From Candidatus Latescibacterota bacterium (GTDB lineage Bacteria > Latescibacterota > UBA2968 > UBA8231), in contig JAJDUT010000121.1 of the NCBI GenBank assembly GCA_022826515.1, positions 7,863 through 71,862 on the forward strand: 64,000 bases of DNA, in the 5' to 3' direction. The translations under genes were made by a program, and so were the position numbers. The notes below the pieces were generated by a model. It had not been told where the DNA came from and searched no databases. It was given only the letters and a program-made list of their open reading frames with translations. Below, piece by piece: positions 8,147 through 17,026 of this stretch (position 1 is the stretch's first letter; every line of letters starts with the position of its first letter).

Positions 8147-8331
8147 AAGTTTTGCTCAAGCTCCTGAAAACCGATGGTCGCGTTGATGTAGTCGCGCAAT
8201 ACCGCCTTACCGGTATCCATATCGCCCGAAAGCAGGCACTTGACCCCTTCCTTGAGGAGTTCCTCGCGGAAGGTCGGATCGCGCTCTATGCGCGCTTGGA
8301 TCGTTTCCTTAAAATCTCGTGTCAGAACCAT
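8143..8331 (-). CDS. Truncated addiction-module antidote-like protein
   Basis: About 62 residues starting MVLTRDFKETIQARI, matching the N-terminal half of a widespread family of roughly 100-residue antidote/regulator proteins (LLSGDxxTGKAVLRDYINATIGF). In that family an Xre helix-turn-helix follows; here the frame stops directly after IGFQELEQNL, so the DNA-binding half is missing. A GTG at 8364 would add 11 residues; I prefer ATG 8331 because relatives begin there. No RelE/Gp49-like toxin partner is adjacent. It overlaps the enolase-family start by four bases. Confidence 0.65.
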   Translation of the reverse strand: MVLTRDFKETIQARIERDPTFREELLKEGVKCLLSGDMDTGKAVLRDYINATIGFQELEQNL

Positions 8332-8405
8332 AGTTTTCAAATTTTTGCGTCCTTTTCTGGTCACCTGCGTCTTATTGGGTAAAGAATATATGAAAGGAGC
8401 GAGTT

Positions 8406-8810
8406 ATGCGTTTGCAATTGGCCCTGAATGTCCATGATTTGGATGAAGCCGTCGCTTATTACGGTGAACTTTTCAATGCCAAGCCGCACAAGCGACATCC
8501 TGGTTATGCCAACTTTGCCATCGATCAACCGCCGTTGAAGTTGGTGCTCTTTGAGAATCCAGCGGCAGCAGAACGCCTCAACCATCTAGGCGTCGAAGCG
8601 TTTGCAGAAGCCGAGGTGAGCGACGCCGAGCAACGACTGCGAAACGCGGGCATTTTGACCGAAGTGCAGCGGAACGAAACCTGTTGCCACGCGACGCAGA
8701 ACAAAGTCTGGTCGAGCGATCCGCAAGGCTTGCGTTGGGAGTGGTATCGCATTGTCGATGACAAGCCAGCGGAGCGTGCTTCTGGTGAAAGAGATAGCTG
8801 TTGCGCATGA
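8406..8810 (+). CDS. ArsI/CadI-family glyoxalase-fold metalloenzyme
   Basis: A 134-residue vicinal-oxygen-chelate protein. The motif NETCCHATQNKVW with its Cys pair is the hallmark of the ArsI (C-As bond lyase) and CadI (cadmium-induced) family. An N-terminal VHDLDEAVAYYGELF and a C-terminal WEWY supply the other metal-site elements. A second Cys pair ends the protein (SCCA). ArsI cleaves methyl groups from trivalent organoarsenicals; CadI's role is less clear. AAGGAG eight bases upstream gives a strong ribosome site. The gene overlaps the next one by ATGA. Confidence 0.85.
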   Translation: MRLQLALNVHDLDEAVAYYGELFNAKPHKRHPGYANFAIDQPPLKLVLFENPAAAERLNHLGVEAFAEAEVSDAEQRLRNAGILTEVQRNETCCHATQNKVWSSDPQGLRWEWYRIVDDKPAERASGERDSCCA

Positions 8811-9406
8811 GTACTGAGACGCAGACCAACTCGCCAATCGACAATTGGCGGGATTTTCAGACGAGCTTGCGCGCCTATGTGAGTCGCCGTGTCGAAGCGG
8901 GCGCTGTAGATGACGTTGTAGGCGACATCCTGTTGCTACTCGTCCGCCATCGCGACCGGCTCGCCGTTGCTGATGAGCCGGCCGCTTGGGTGTTCCGCGT
9001 TGCTGCCAACGCGATCACTGATTACCATCGTCGCCGTGCTGCGGAGGCACGGGCGTTGACGCAATATGCCGCGGAAATTGAGCAGAACGGTGGTGCGTCC
9101 AGCGATGCGAGCAACGCCGCGGAAATCGCCGCGTGTCTGACGCCTGTTATCCGCAACCTGCCGGAGCCTTATGCGGAAGCGCTGCTGCTCACAGACATCG
9201 CAGGTCTCAACCAAACAGAAGCGGCAACTCGCCTTGGTCTTTCCACTTCCGGTATGAAATCCCGCGTGCAGCGCGGCCGTTCCAAGCTAAAGCAGGCGAT
9301 ACTGCGTTGCTGTGCTGTTGCGCTCGATTGCCATGGTGGAGTGATCGACTGTGAGCCGCGCAGCAGCACCAAGCTACAAAGCGAGACCGGCTGCACGCCT
9401 CGCTAG
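8807..9406 (+). CDS. sigZ: ECF-type RNA polymerase sigma factor (SigZ-like)
   Basis: A 199-residue sigma factor. Region 2 lies at about residues 10-75 (VDDVVGDILLLLVRHRD, AWVFRVAANAITDYHRRR), and region 4 at about 115-165 (LPEPYAEALLLTDIAGLNQTEAA, STSGMKSRVQRGRSKL). The C-terminal tail is Cys-rich (CC, then two more Cys) with GGVIDCEPR, typical of the SigZ group. I chose ATG 8807, overlapping the lyase stop, over TTG 8801. No anti-sigma gene is next to it, so control may act through the Cys tail; that is inference. Confidence 0.87.
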   Translation: MSTETQTNSPIDNWRDFQTSLRAYVSRRVEAGAVDDVVGDILLLLVRHRDRLAVADEPAAWVFRVAANAITDYHRRRAAEARALTQYAAEIEQNGGASSDASNAAEIAACLTPVIRNLPEPYAEALLLTDIAGLNQTEAATRLGLSTSGMKSRVQRGRSKLKQAILRCCAVALDCHGGVIDCEPRSSTKLQSETGCTPR

Positions 9407-9483
9407 TATTGAAGACCGACTGATCTGTTGGTCGCCGTCTATGGCGCCCAATGTTTACGCTCTCGGCTCGCGCTGTCGCCTGT

Positions 9484-10473
9484 TCACGTCCGCTCGCCGC
9501 ACACAAATTCCTCTAGCGTGGCTACGTCGTCTCTGCTGCCGATGAACAGCGGCGTCCGTTGGTGTAGCTCGGTCGCTTGCAAGTCCATGATGGGCTGGGT
9601 TCCGTTGGAGGCCGCGCCGCCGGCTTGTTCGACGACAAAGGCGAGGGGAGCCGCTTCGTACAAGAGCCGCAGCTTGCCGTTGGGCGACTTGCTGTCGCCG
9701 GGGTAGAGGAAGATGCCGCCCTTGAGCAGGTTGCGATGGAAGTCGGCTACGAGCGAGCCGATGTAGCGCGCCGAGTAGGATTGCGGACCTTCTTTGAGCT
9801 GCTTGACATAGTGGCGCACTGGCTTGTCCCATTTGGGATAATTGCCCTCGTTGGCGCTGTAGTACTGACCTTTCCTAGGGATTTCGATGTGCTCGTGCGA
9901 GAGCAGGAATTCGCCGAGGCTTGGGTCGAGGGTAAAGCCGTGGCTGCCGCTGCCGGTGGTATAGACTAGCATGGTGCTGGAGCCGTAGATGATGTAGCCG
10001 GCGCAGACTTGCTCGCGGCCGCAGCGGAGGAAGTCGCTGTGGGCGACGGTGTCGGTGCTTTTCTTGCGGTAGATGGAGAAGATGGTGCCGATGGAGACGT
10101 TCACGTCTATATTGGACGAGCCGTCAACCGGGTCGAAGACGAGGATGTAGTTGCCGCGCGGGTGTCTTTCCGGGATGGGGTAAATGTCGTCCATCTCTTC
10201 GGAAGCCATGCCCGCAAGCTGGCCCGTGTGATCGGTGGTGCGGATGATGAGCGCATTGGCGAATTCGTCGAGTTTTTGCACTTCTTCGCCGTGGACGTTG
10301 GTGCGGCCGGTGATGCCCATTACCTCGGCGAGACCGGCCTTGTTCACGTCGCGGGAGATGATTTTGGCCGCGCTGGTCAGGTCGGTGAGCAGGCCGGTGA
10401 ATTCGCCGGTGGCCTCGGGGTGCTGCCGCTCTTCTTCGATGATGAAGCGAGTGAGGGTGGTGCCGATTTGCAT
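9484..10473 (-). CDS. fbp: Fructose-1,6-bisphosphatase, class I
   Basis: A 329-residue gluconeogenic enzyme that removes the 1-phosphate of fructose 1,6-bisphosphate in the cytosol. Diagnostic segments: the Mg2+ site in DPVDGSSNIDVN, GYIIYGSSTMLVY, and the sugar-phosphate site ARYIGSLVADFHRNLLKGGIF. ASEEM supplies the other acidic ligands. I chose the ATG at 10471-10473 because it gives the family start MQIGTTLTRFI and has AAGG upstream; 25 more residues are open before it. It stands alone, convergent with sigZ. Confidence 0.95.
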   Translation of the reverse strand: MQIGTTLTRFIIEEERQHPEATGEFTGLLTDLTSAAKIISRDVNKAGLAEVMGITGRTNVHGEEVQKLDEFANALIIRTTDHTGQLAGMASEEMDDIYPIPERHPRGNYILVFDPVDGSSNIDVNVSIGTIFSIYRKKSTDTVAHSDFLRCGREQVCAGYIIYGSSTMLVYTTGSGSHGFTLDPSLGEFLLSHEHIEIPRKGQYYSANEGNYPKWDKPVRHYVKQLKEGPQSYSARYIGSLVADFHRNLLKGGIFLYPGDSKSPNGKLRLLYEAAPLAFVVEQAGGAASNGTQPIMDLQATELHQRTPLFIGSRDDVATLEEFVCGERT

Positions 10474-10500
10474 GAGGGACCTTGCATCAATTGAGGGTGT

Positions 10501-10530
10501 TTGACACGGGATGGGATAAAACAATACAAT
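10501..10530 (+). promoter_or_regulatory. Strong sigma-70-like promoter for the isomerase gene
   Basis: TTGACA (10501-10506), 18-base spacer, TACAAT (10525-10530), 57 bases upstream of the start at 10588. This is the best match to the consensus in this part of the window. Confidence 0.6.
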
Positions 10531-10587
10531 CCCATCTATCCTGTCCATTCGTTACATTCGCAACGCTACTGAGGAGAACAAAATACT

Positions 10588-11406
10588 ATGATCAAATTGG
10601 TGACTATGAGCAGCGCGTGTCCAGACTGGACCTTGGACGAGGTCGTCGCTGGCATGAAGCGGCACGGCTATCAGGGATTTGAGCCACGAGTCGAGTGGGA
10701 TCACGCCTGCGGCATTGAGGCCGAGCTTGCGGCCAAAGAGCGGCGGGACATTCGCCAGCGGATGGAGGACGAGGGGCTGGAAATCTGCTGCATTGCGACT
10801 GGGGCAAGGATGGCTGCGCCCGATGCGGCAGAGCGGGCTGGGCATGTGGAGGACTTGAAAAAGTACATTGACTTGGCGGCTGACTTGGGCTGTGGCTTGG
10901 TGCGGGTTTTCGGCGGTCAGCGCGACCGGGGTCGAGAGTGGACTGCGGTCGTCGATTACGTGGTGGAGGGCTTTGTGCAGGTGTTGCCTGCGGCGGCTGA
11001 ACGCGGTGTGACATTGCTGCTGGAAACGCACGACGATTGGTGCTGCTCGGCCCCGGTGCGCGCGGTTGTCGAGCGGGCCGGGCACCCGAATTTGCAGGTG
11101 CTGTGGGATTTTATGCACACGCAGCGGGTGCTGGAAGAGCCAGCCGAGAGCTTCCAGATGCTGGGCGCACACACGCGCCACATCCACGCCCACGACGGGA
11201 CGATCGTCGATGGCAGGTTGCAGGTCAGCGATGTCCTGGGTGCAGGTGTTTTCGATCACGCCGAGCCGTTGCGTTTACTTGCTGAGGCTGGGTTTGATGG
11301 GTATTGCTCGGTGGAAGTGATCCACAAGCGCGGCAGCGGAGATCGGGCCGATGCGGTGCTTGGGCAATATGCCGAGGGGCTGCGGGGGATTGTGGCTGGT
11401 TTTTGA
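10588..11406 (+). CDS. Sugar phosphate isomerase/epimerase-type TIM-barrel protein
   Basis: A 272-residue member of the xylose isomerase-like/AP endonuclease 2 family. The divalent-metal ligands are visible as Glu146 (LLLETHDD), Asp174 (VLWDFMH), His200 (HIHAHDG) and Glu243 (SVEVIHK). Such proteins isomerise or epimerise ketoses, inositols or their derivatives; the exact substrate is not deducible. It is preceded by a good promoter and followed by an NRAMP-like transporter, possibly in the same transcript. Confidence 0.83.
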   Translation: MIKLVTMSSACPDWTLDEVVAGMKRHGYQGFEPRVEWDHACGIEAELAAKERRDIRQRMEDEGLEICCIATGARMAAPDAAERAGHVEDLKKYIDLAADLGCGLVRVFGGQRDRGREWTAVVDYVVEGFVQVLPAAAERGVTLLLETHDDWCCSAPVRAVVERAGHPNLQVLWDFMHTQRVLEEPAESFQMLGAHTRHIHAHDGTIVDGRLQVSDVLGAGVFDHAEPLRLLAEAGFDGYCSVEVIHKRGSGDRADAVLGQYAEGLRGIVAGF

Positions 11407-11447
11407 GTGGCCAACGGTTAGTAAGTTCCTATCTTAAAACCGCTTTT

Positions 11448-11464
11448 GCGGGCGAGATGCCCGC
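11448..11464. repeat. GC-rich palindrome, REP-like
   Basis: GCGGGC-GAGAT-GCCCGC followed by GTCCCC, between the isomerase and the transporter genes. Short intergenic palindromes of this look are dispersed in many genomes. No T-run follows, so it is a poor terminator. Only one copy of this exact form was noticed in the window. Confidence 0.4.
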
Positions 11465-11492
11465 GTCCCCAGACGACAAAACGGAGTGTATT

Positions 11493-12830
11493 ATGGACAG
11501 CGCGCAAAGCAGCATTCGCGAGGCCCCGACTCATTTTGGTGGCCTCTTACGCAATATTGGCCCCGGCGTCGTTGTCTCGGGATCGGTGGTCGGCTCGGGT
11601 GAGTTGTTGGTGACGACGCGGATGGGAGCCGAGGTCGGCTTTGTCTTTCTCTGGGGCGTGATCTTGGCCTGTTTGGTCAAATTTGTGATTCAGCTCGAAT
11701 TGGGCCGGCAGTGCCTGTTGCGCAAGAGCAGTACCGTGCAAATCCTCGACCAAGTACCGGGCGCGCGCTGGCGCAGCACCTCGTGGATCGCGTGGCTCTG
11801 CGTGGTGGGCTACTTCTCGGTGACGGTGGCCGTCATCGGCATATTGGGATCGGTGGCCGGGCTGATGGTCACGGTTTTTCCCTTTGCGTCCGAACAAGTG
11901 TGGGCGGTGGTCATTTTCCTCGCCATGTCGGTTTTGCTCTGGCGAGGACTGTACGGCGACTTGGAGAAAATGGTCTCCGCGCTGGTGGCGACCTTCAGCT
12001 TGGTAGTAGTCGGCTCGGTGCTCGCACTGCAAGGGACGAGCTACGCAATCAGCAGCGAGCAAATCGCCTCGGGTTTCCGCTTTGCCATGCCCGCTGAAGG
12101 CGCGTTTGTGGCGTTGGCGGTGATGGGATCGGTCGGCGCGACCGCGGTCGAGCTTTTCATGTATCCCTATTGGATCGTGGAAAAAGGCTACCCGGATTTT
12201 GTCGGGCCAAAAGACGATAGCCCGGAATGGCAGGCGCGGTACCGGGGCTGGATGCGGGTCTTGATCACCGATGCGGGCGTGTGTACGGGGATCGCGCTGG
12301 TGGTTACGTGCGCGTATTACTTGCTGGGTGCGTCAGTGCTCAATCAGCTACAAGTCTTGCCCCAAGGCATGAAGGTCGTCGAGCAAGTCTCGCTGATTTT
12401 CACCGAGAGCATCGGCGGCTGGGCGTACTACATCTTCATGTTCGGGGGATTTTGTACGCTCTTTTCCACGCTGCTGGTCTTCGCCGCTTCTTCGGGGCGG
12501 ATTGGCGCTGACTTTCTGCGGCAATTAAAGGTGAGTGCGCTGGCCGAAGAAGAGGGCTACCGCCGCTGGATCCGCATTTTCCAGATCGCCTTCCCATTTG
12601 GGTGGCTGCTGTTCATATTGTTCGACCCGCGCACCCTCGACTTTGTGCTCAAGGGTGCCAATGCCAACAATCTGCTGCTGATCCCAATGGCCTACGCGGT
12701 GCTGCATCTGGCGATGCGGGTGCCCAAAGACGAGCGGATGTCGCTGAAGACCGAGATAGCCCTGCTGTTTACGATCTGGGCCATCATCAACTTTACGGCG
12801 GTCAACCTGTTTAAGCTGTCGGGGCACTAG
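11493..12830 (+). CDS. NRAMP-family transporter lacking the DPGN motif
   Basis: A 445-residue inner-membrane protein with about eleven hydrophobic segments. It begins like NRAMP/MntH proteins (LRNIGPGVVVSGS, then RMGAEVGFVFLW). The metal-binding DPGN of the first transmembrane helix reads GSGE here, and the sixth-helix metal-binding segment is also altered. It is therefore an NRAMP relative that may not carry Mn2+ or Fe2+ in the classical way. ATG 11493 has ACGGAG upstream. Confidence 0.78.
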   Translation: MDSAQSSIREAPTHFGGLLRNIGPGVVVSGSVVGSGELLVTTRMGAEVGFVFLWGVILACLVKFVIQLELGRQCLLRKSSTVQILDQVPGARWRSTSWIAWLCVVGYFSVTVAVIGILGSVAGLMVTVFPFASEQVWAVVIFLAMSVLLWRGLYGDLEKMVSALVATFSLVVVGSVLALQGTSYAISSEQIASGFRFAMPAEGAFVALAVMGSVGATAVELFMYPYWIVEKGYPDFVGPKDDSPEWQARYRGWMRVLITDAGVCTGIALVVTCAYYLLGASVLNQLQVLPQGMKVVEQVSLIFTESIGGWAYYIFMFGGFCTLFSTLLVFAASSGRIGADFLRQLKVSALAEEEGYRRWIRIFQIAFPFGWLLFILFDPRTLDFVLKGANANNLLLIPMAYAVLHLAMRVPKDERMSLKTEIALLFTIWAIINFTAVNLFKLSGH

Positions 12831-12957
12831 CGGCAATGTAAAAACTGGGAGCTGTTGAGAAAACGCACCGGATCCAAGCGCGATCAATCGCGGCACCAAG
12901 GCACGTGAAAAGCGGTTCAAAACTGCGAAGACCAACAGGTCAACGCTTTCTCTCAAT

Positions 12958-15900
12958 ATGACCGGCCAGCTATTCACTCACTATTTCCTCACCGACGGCA
13001 TAAAGGCTACGGCTGAGTGGCAAGCGTCTCTCGCTCAGCCAGAGGCGTTTATTGCGTTCAAAGACGGCGTTGCCCGGCATCACGACGCTCTCAGCCGTTC
13101 CCGAAATCCCAACGAAGCTCGCACGGAGGAAGAGTTGATTCGTCCGGTTCTGGAGCTATTGGGATGGACCGAGTACGTGCCTCAGCCAAGTGCGGCCGGC
13201 CATGAGGACATTCCCGATCATCTGCTTTTTGCTGACGCCGAATCCAAGGCGCGCGGCGGGAATCCCTTCCAGTACGCGACAGTAGTTGAAGAGAGTAAGC
13301 GCTTTGGGCTTGCGCTCGACAGCCGGGACCGGAAGGATCGGGCGCAGCGTGGGACGCCGCACGGTCAGATCCTTCGATATTTGGCGACGGCTGAGATCGA
13401 GTCGGAGGGGCGCATTCGCTGGGGCATTCTGACCAATGGCAGTATCTGGCGGCTGTACGACTACCGCGCTCGACCGCGTGCTAGCGGCTACTTTGAAGCC
13501 GACTTGACAGAACTGCTCCAGCCCGGCAAGGAAGACGACCTCCGCGTCTTTCATCTGCTGTTTCGCCGCGAATCCTTCACGCTGCGAGATGGGGCCACGA
13601 GTACGTTTCTCGAAGAGGCGCTAGCTGAGGGTCGGCGCTATGAGGAACAGGTCGCACAAGACCTGTCGGGGGTGGTGTTTGAGCGGGTGTTTCCCAATCT
13701 CGTCAATGCGCTTGTGCAGAAGTCGGAGGAAAGCCTCGTCGCGAGCCGGGATGCGGCGTTGATCTTTCTCTATCGGCTGCTGTTTGTGCTCTATGCCGAG
13801 GATCGGGGGCTGCTGCCGGTCAACGATGAGCGATACGACGACTATGGTTTGCGCCATCCTGTCCGCGATGACATTGCGAGCAGGATGGCGGCTGACGATA
13901 CGTACTCGGCGATTGCCACCAATTATTACGATCACCTGACGACGTTATTTAAGCTCATCGACAAGGGCGACGAGTCTATTGGTTTGCCGCCGTACAATGG
14001 CGGGCTGTTTGCGGTGGAAGCTGCGCCATTGTTGGAAACGGTCCGGCTGGCCGATGAAGAAATTGCGCCTATCATCTACGATCTGAGTCACGCCGAGGAT
14101 TCGCAGGGTGTGCGCCGCTTTGTCAACTACCGCGATATGTCGGTGCAGCAGCTAGGCTCTATCTACGAGCGGCTACTGGAGCGCGAGCCGGTGCGTGATG
14201 ACGACGGCAACATTTCCATTCGTCCCAATCCGTATGCCCGCAAGGACAGCGGCAGTTTTTATACCTCTCAGGAACTCGTCGATCTGATTGTTGAGCGGAC
14301 CTTGAAGCCGCTGGCCGAAGAGCGGCTTAACGCCTTTGAGGACAAGGCCGCTGAACTTAAAAGCGACCGTCGATCCAAGCAGGAACGGGGGGAGGAACTT
14401 GAGCAGCTAGATCCGGCAGAGGCCGTACTAGACTTCAAAGTTTTGGACCCGGCGATGGGTAGCGGGCACTTCCTCGTCACCGCCGTGGATTTCCTGTCGG
14501 ACTATATCGCCGAGTTGATTGAGTACGTCCCTTCGGTTTCGGAGTGGCTGGATGGTGAGTACGCGTCGCCGCTGGTGGGGCGCGTGGCGGCGATTCGGGC
14601 TGACATTCGCAAACGGGCTAACGAATCGAACTGGGTCTTGGACGAGGCACAGCTTACTGACCAAGCCATTATTCGCCGCATGGTGCTCAAGCGCTGCATT
14701 TACGGGGTGGATAAGAATCGGCTGACGGTCGAGTTGGCCAAGGTGTCGCTGTGGTTGCACAGCTTTACGGTGGGTGCGCCGCTGTCTTTCCTCGATCACC
14801 ATTTGCGTTGCGGCGACTCGCTGGTTGGTCTGCGGGTGCGGGACGCTACCGATGAGTTGCATCGGCTCGGTGGGATGTTTGCCAGTAGCGCCATTGCCGG
14901 GGCGGAGACGGCTACCGACGGGATGCAGCGGATTGAGGAGATGTCCGATGCGGACGTGGCGGAAGTGCAGGAGTCGGCAGAGCTGTTCGACGGGGTGGAG
15001 GAGACGACTGCCGATCTACGCGGCTTGCTCGACTTTCTGTGTGGCTGGCGTTGGCTGACAGCGGGCATGAAGAGGGATGAACGCGCTGAATTTGAAGAGC
15101 CGCTGGTTAGGACCCTCGGCCAGCATACGGCGAATGCTTACGAACTTTTGGCACAAGGGCCAGCGGAGAACATTTCCGACTTTTCCGAGCTATGGCACAA
15201 GGCCACGTCCATTGCCAATCGCGAGGACTTCTTGCATTGGGAGGTGGCTTTTCCGGGGGTGTGGCATAGGTGGCAAGAAAGTCGTCCGCAAGGAGGATTT
15301 GACGCGGTTATTGGCAATCCGCCGTGGGATCAGATCGAACAGCCGGAAGTGGAATGGTTCGCAACCCGCGACGAAGAGATCGCTCACGCGACGACTGGAG
15401 CACGGCGAAAGGCACTGCTCAAAAAGAAAAAAGAGACAGGCGACGAACTTGTCTTGGAATATGAAACGGTACGGAGCCACGCCACAATGATGCGCGATTT
15501 CTTTCGATCATCGGATGAGTATCCGCTTCTAAGTGGCGGTCGCATCAATCTGTACTCGCTGTTCGTCGAGCGGGCCATGAGTCTGATTAAGCCGGATGGC
15601 TTTATCGGCCTGCTGACTCCGTCGGGCATTTATGCCGACAAGACTGCGGCTCGATTCTTCAAGTCCGTTTCGACCGGTGGACGGGTGAGTGGCCTGTTCG
15701 ATTTTGAGAACAAGAGAATTTTCTTCAAGGACATCCATGCTTCGTTCAAATTCTGCGCCCTCATCTTTGGCGGCGAGGAGCGACGATTCGACCAGACCGA
15801 ATGTGCTTTCTTCTTACACGATACGAAAACGATCGATGACGAGGACCGCTGCTTTCCATTGACGCCGGACGACTTTGCCCGCGTAAATCCGAATACCGGC

Positions 15901-16944
15901 ACGGCACCTGTCTTTCGCACCCGCCGTGACGCTGACATCACTCGTGGAATCTACGAGCGACATCCGGTTATGGTGGATCGCTCAGGGAGTAAGAAACGCC
16001 GCGCTTGGCGAGTGCAGTTCATGCAGGGCCTGTTTAACATGACCTCCGACTCCCACCTCTTTCGCACTGCCGCGCAGCTCGATGAGGAAGGTTTCTATCC
16101 TATCGAGGGCAATCGCTGGAAACGGAGCGAGGAACTGTATTTACCACTATACGAAGGGAAGATGGTGCAGGCTTTCGACCATCGCGCTGCCAGCATCACC
16201 AACCGAGAAGGCAACTTATTCCGACCGGGGCAGCCGGACAGAACCCTTGACGAAGAATACCTCGATCCGGATTTCTCACCTCGTCCTCGATATTGGGTTA
16301 GCCAGCAGGAGAGTGACGTTGTCCAGAATTTGCAATGGCTCTTGGCGTTCAAAGACATTACGGCGTCAACCAATGTCCGCACCATGATCGCCGCTGTCGT
16401 TCCGCAAGTTGGATGCGGACACACATTGCCAGTCCTCATTCCGGCCAAATGCGACTTCAACGGCGAGAGCGCAGTCTGCCTATTGGCCAATCTCAACAGC
16501 TTCTGTTTTGATTACGTTGCGCGTCAGAAGGTTCAGGCGACCCACCTCATGTGGTACATCGTCGAACAGCTCCCCGTCATCGCCCCCGCCGACTACGACC
16601 GCTCCTTCGGCGCGACGACCGCCCGCGATCTCGTCCGCGACCACGTCCTCCGCCTCACGTACACCGCCCACGACATGGCCCCCTTCGCCCGCGACCTCGG
16701 CTACGACGGCGAGCCCTTCATCTGGGACGAAGAGGAACGCCGCCACCTCCGCGCCCGCCTCGACGCGCTCTACTTCCATCTCTACGGCCTGTCGCGTGAC
16801 GACGCCGAATACGTCCTCGACACCTTCCCCATCGTCCGCCGCGAAGATGAAGCCGCCTTCGGAACATACCGCACCCGCGATATGACGCTGGCGTATATGA
16901 ACGCGCTGGCCGCGGGGGATACGGAGACGAGGGTGGCGGTGTAG
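12958..16944 (+). CDS. Eco57I/type IIG-like restriction-modification enzyme
   Basis: A 1328-residue single-chain protein. The N-terminal part has a PD-(D/E)xK-like nuclease pattern: Pro86-Asp87, then Glu111-Glu-Ser-Lys114. An adenine-N6 methyltransferase core follows, with the AdoMet motif DPAMGSGHF from residue 497 and the catalytic NPPW from residue 787. The C-terminal third is a likely DNA-recognition region ending in the block EPFIWDEEERR and YFHLYGLSRDDAEYVLDTFP shared by this family. It would methylate one strand of an asymmetric site and cut unmodified DNA. From about 16555 to the end the codons change sharply to C-ending ones. An ATPase gene follows after 82 bases. Confidence 0.85.
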   Translation: MTGQLFTHYFLTDGIKATAEWQASLAQPEAFIAFKDGVARHHDALSRSRNPNEARTEEELIRPVLELLGWTEYVPQPSAAGHEDIPDHLLFADAESKARGGNPFQYATVVEESKRFGLALDSRDRKDRAQRGTPHGQILRYLATAEIESEGRIRWGILTNGSIWRLYDYRARPRASGYFEADLTELLQPGKEDDLRVFHLLFRRESFTLRDGATSTFLEEALAEGRRYEEQVAQDLSGVVFERVFPNLVNALVQKSEESLVASRDAALIFLYRLLFVLYAEDRGLLPVNDERYDDYGLRHPVRDDIASRMAADDTYSAIATNYYDHLTTLFKLIDKGDESIGLPPYNGGLFAVEAAPLLETVRLADEEIAPIIYDLSHAEDSQGVRRFVNYRDMSVQQLGSIYERLLEREPVRDDDGNISIRPNPYARKDSGSFYTSQELVDLIVERTLKPLAEERLNAFEDKAAELKSDRRSKQERGEELEQLDPAEAVLDFKVLDPAMGSGHFLVTAVDFLSDYIAELIEYVPSVSEWLDGEYASPLVGRVAAIRADIRKRANESNWVLDEAQLTDQAIIRRMVLKRCIYGVDKNRLTVELAKVSLWLHSFTVGAPLSFLDHHLRCGDSLVGLRVRDATDELHRLGGMFASSAIAGAETATDGMQRIEEMSDADVAEVQESAELFDGVEETTADLRGLLDFLCGWRWLTAGMKRDERAEFEEPLVRTLGQHTANAYELLAQGPAENISDFSELWHKATSIANREDFLHWEVAFPGVWHRWQESRPQGGFDAVIGNPPWDQIEQPEVEWFATRDEEIAHATTGARRKALLKKKKETGDELVLEYETVRSHATMMRDFFRSSDEYPLLSGGRINLYSLFVERAMSLIKPDGFIGLLTPSGIYADKTAARFFKSVSTGGRVSGLFDFENKRIFFKDIHASFKFCALIFGGEERRFDQTECAFFLHDTKTIDDEDRCFPLTPDDFARVNPNTGTAPVFRTRRDADITRGIYERHPVMVDRSGSKKRRAWRVQFMQGLFNMTSDSHLFRTAAQLDEEGFYPIEGNRWKRSEELYLPLYEGKMVQAFDHRAASITNREGNLFRPGQPDRTLDEEYLDPDFSPRPRYWVSQQESDVVQNLQWLLAFKDITASTNVRTMIAAVVPQVGCGHTLPVLIPAKCDFNGESAVCLLANLNSFCFDYVARQKVQATHLMWYIVEQLPVIAPADYDRSFGATTARDLVRDHVLRLTYTAHDMAPFARDLGYDGEPFIWDEEERRHLRARLDALYFHLYGLSRDDAEYVLDTFPIVRREDEAAFGTYRTRDMTLAYMNALAAGDTETRVAV
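16710..16744 (+). repeat. Segment of the restriction gene repeated at the island's right edge
   Basis: These 35 bases within the restriction-modification gene (coding EPFIWDEEERR) recur at 18920-18954 in the same orientation with three mismatches by eye. The two copies bracket the ATPase and TOPRIM genes. Confidence 0.7.
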
Positions 16945-17026
16945 ATGACTCATTGACTTAGTTCAAGATTCAGCGGTACATTTCATCAGTTCAAAACTCT
17001 CGCCCTCAAAAGAAGGTGCTAACGCT

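Noticed and set aside
8801..8806. TTG start for the sigma factor gene
   Set aside because: ATG 8807 overlaps the preceding stop in a standard ATGA arrangement and gives the natural N-terminus.
16551..16799. Arg/Pro-rich plus-strand frame inside the restriction gene
   Set aside because: It is a shadow created by the C-rich codon use of the real frame and has no ribosome site or homology.
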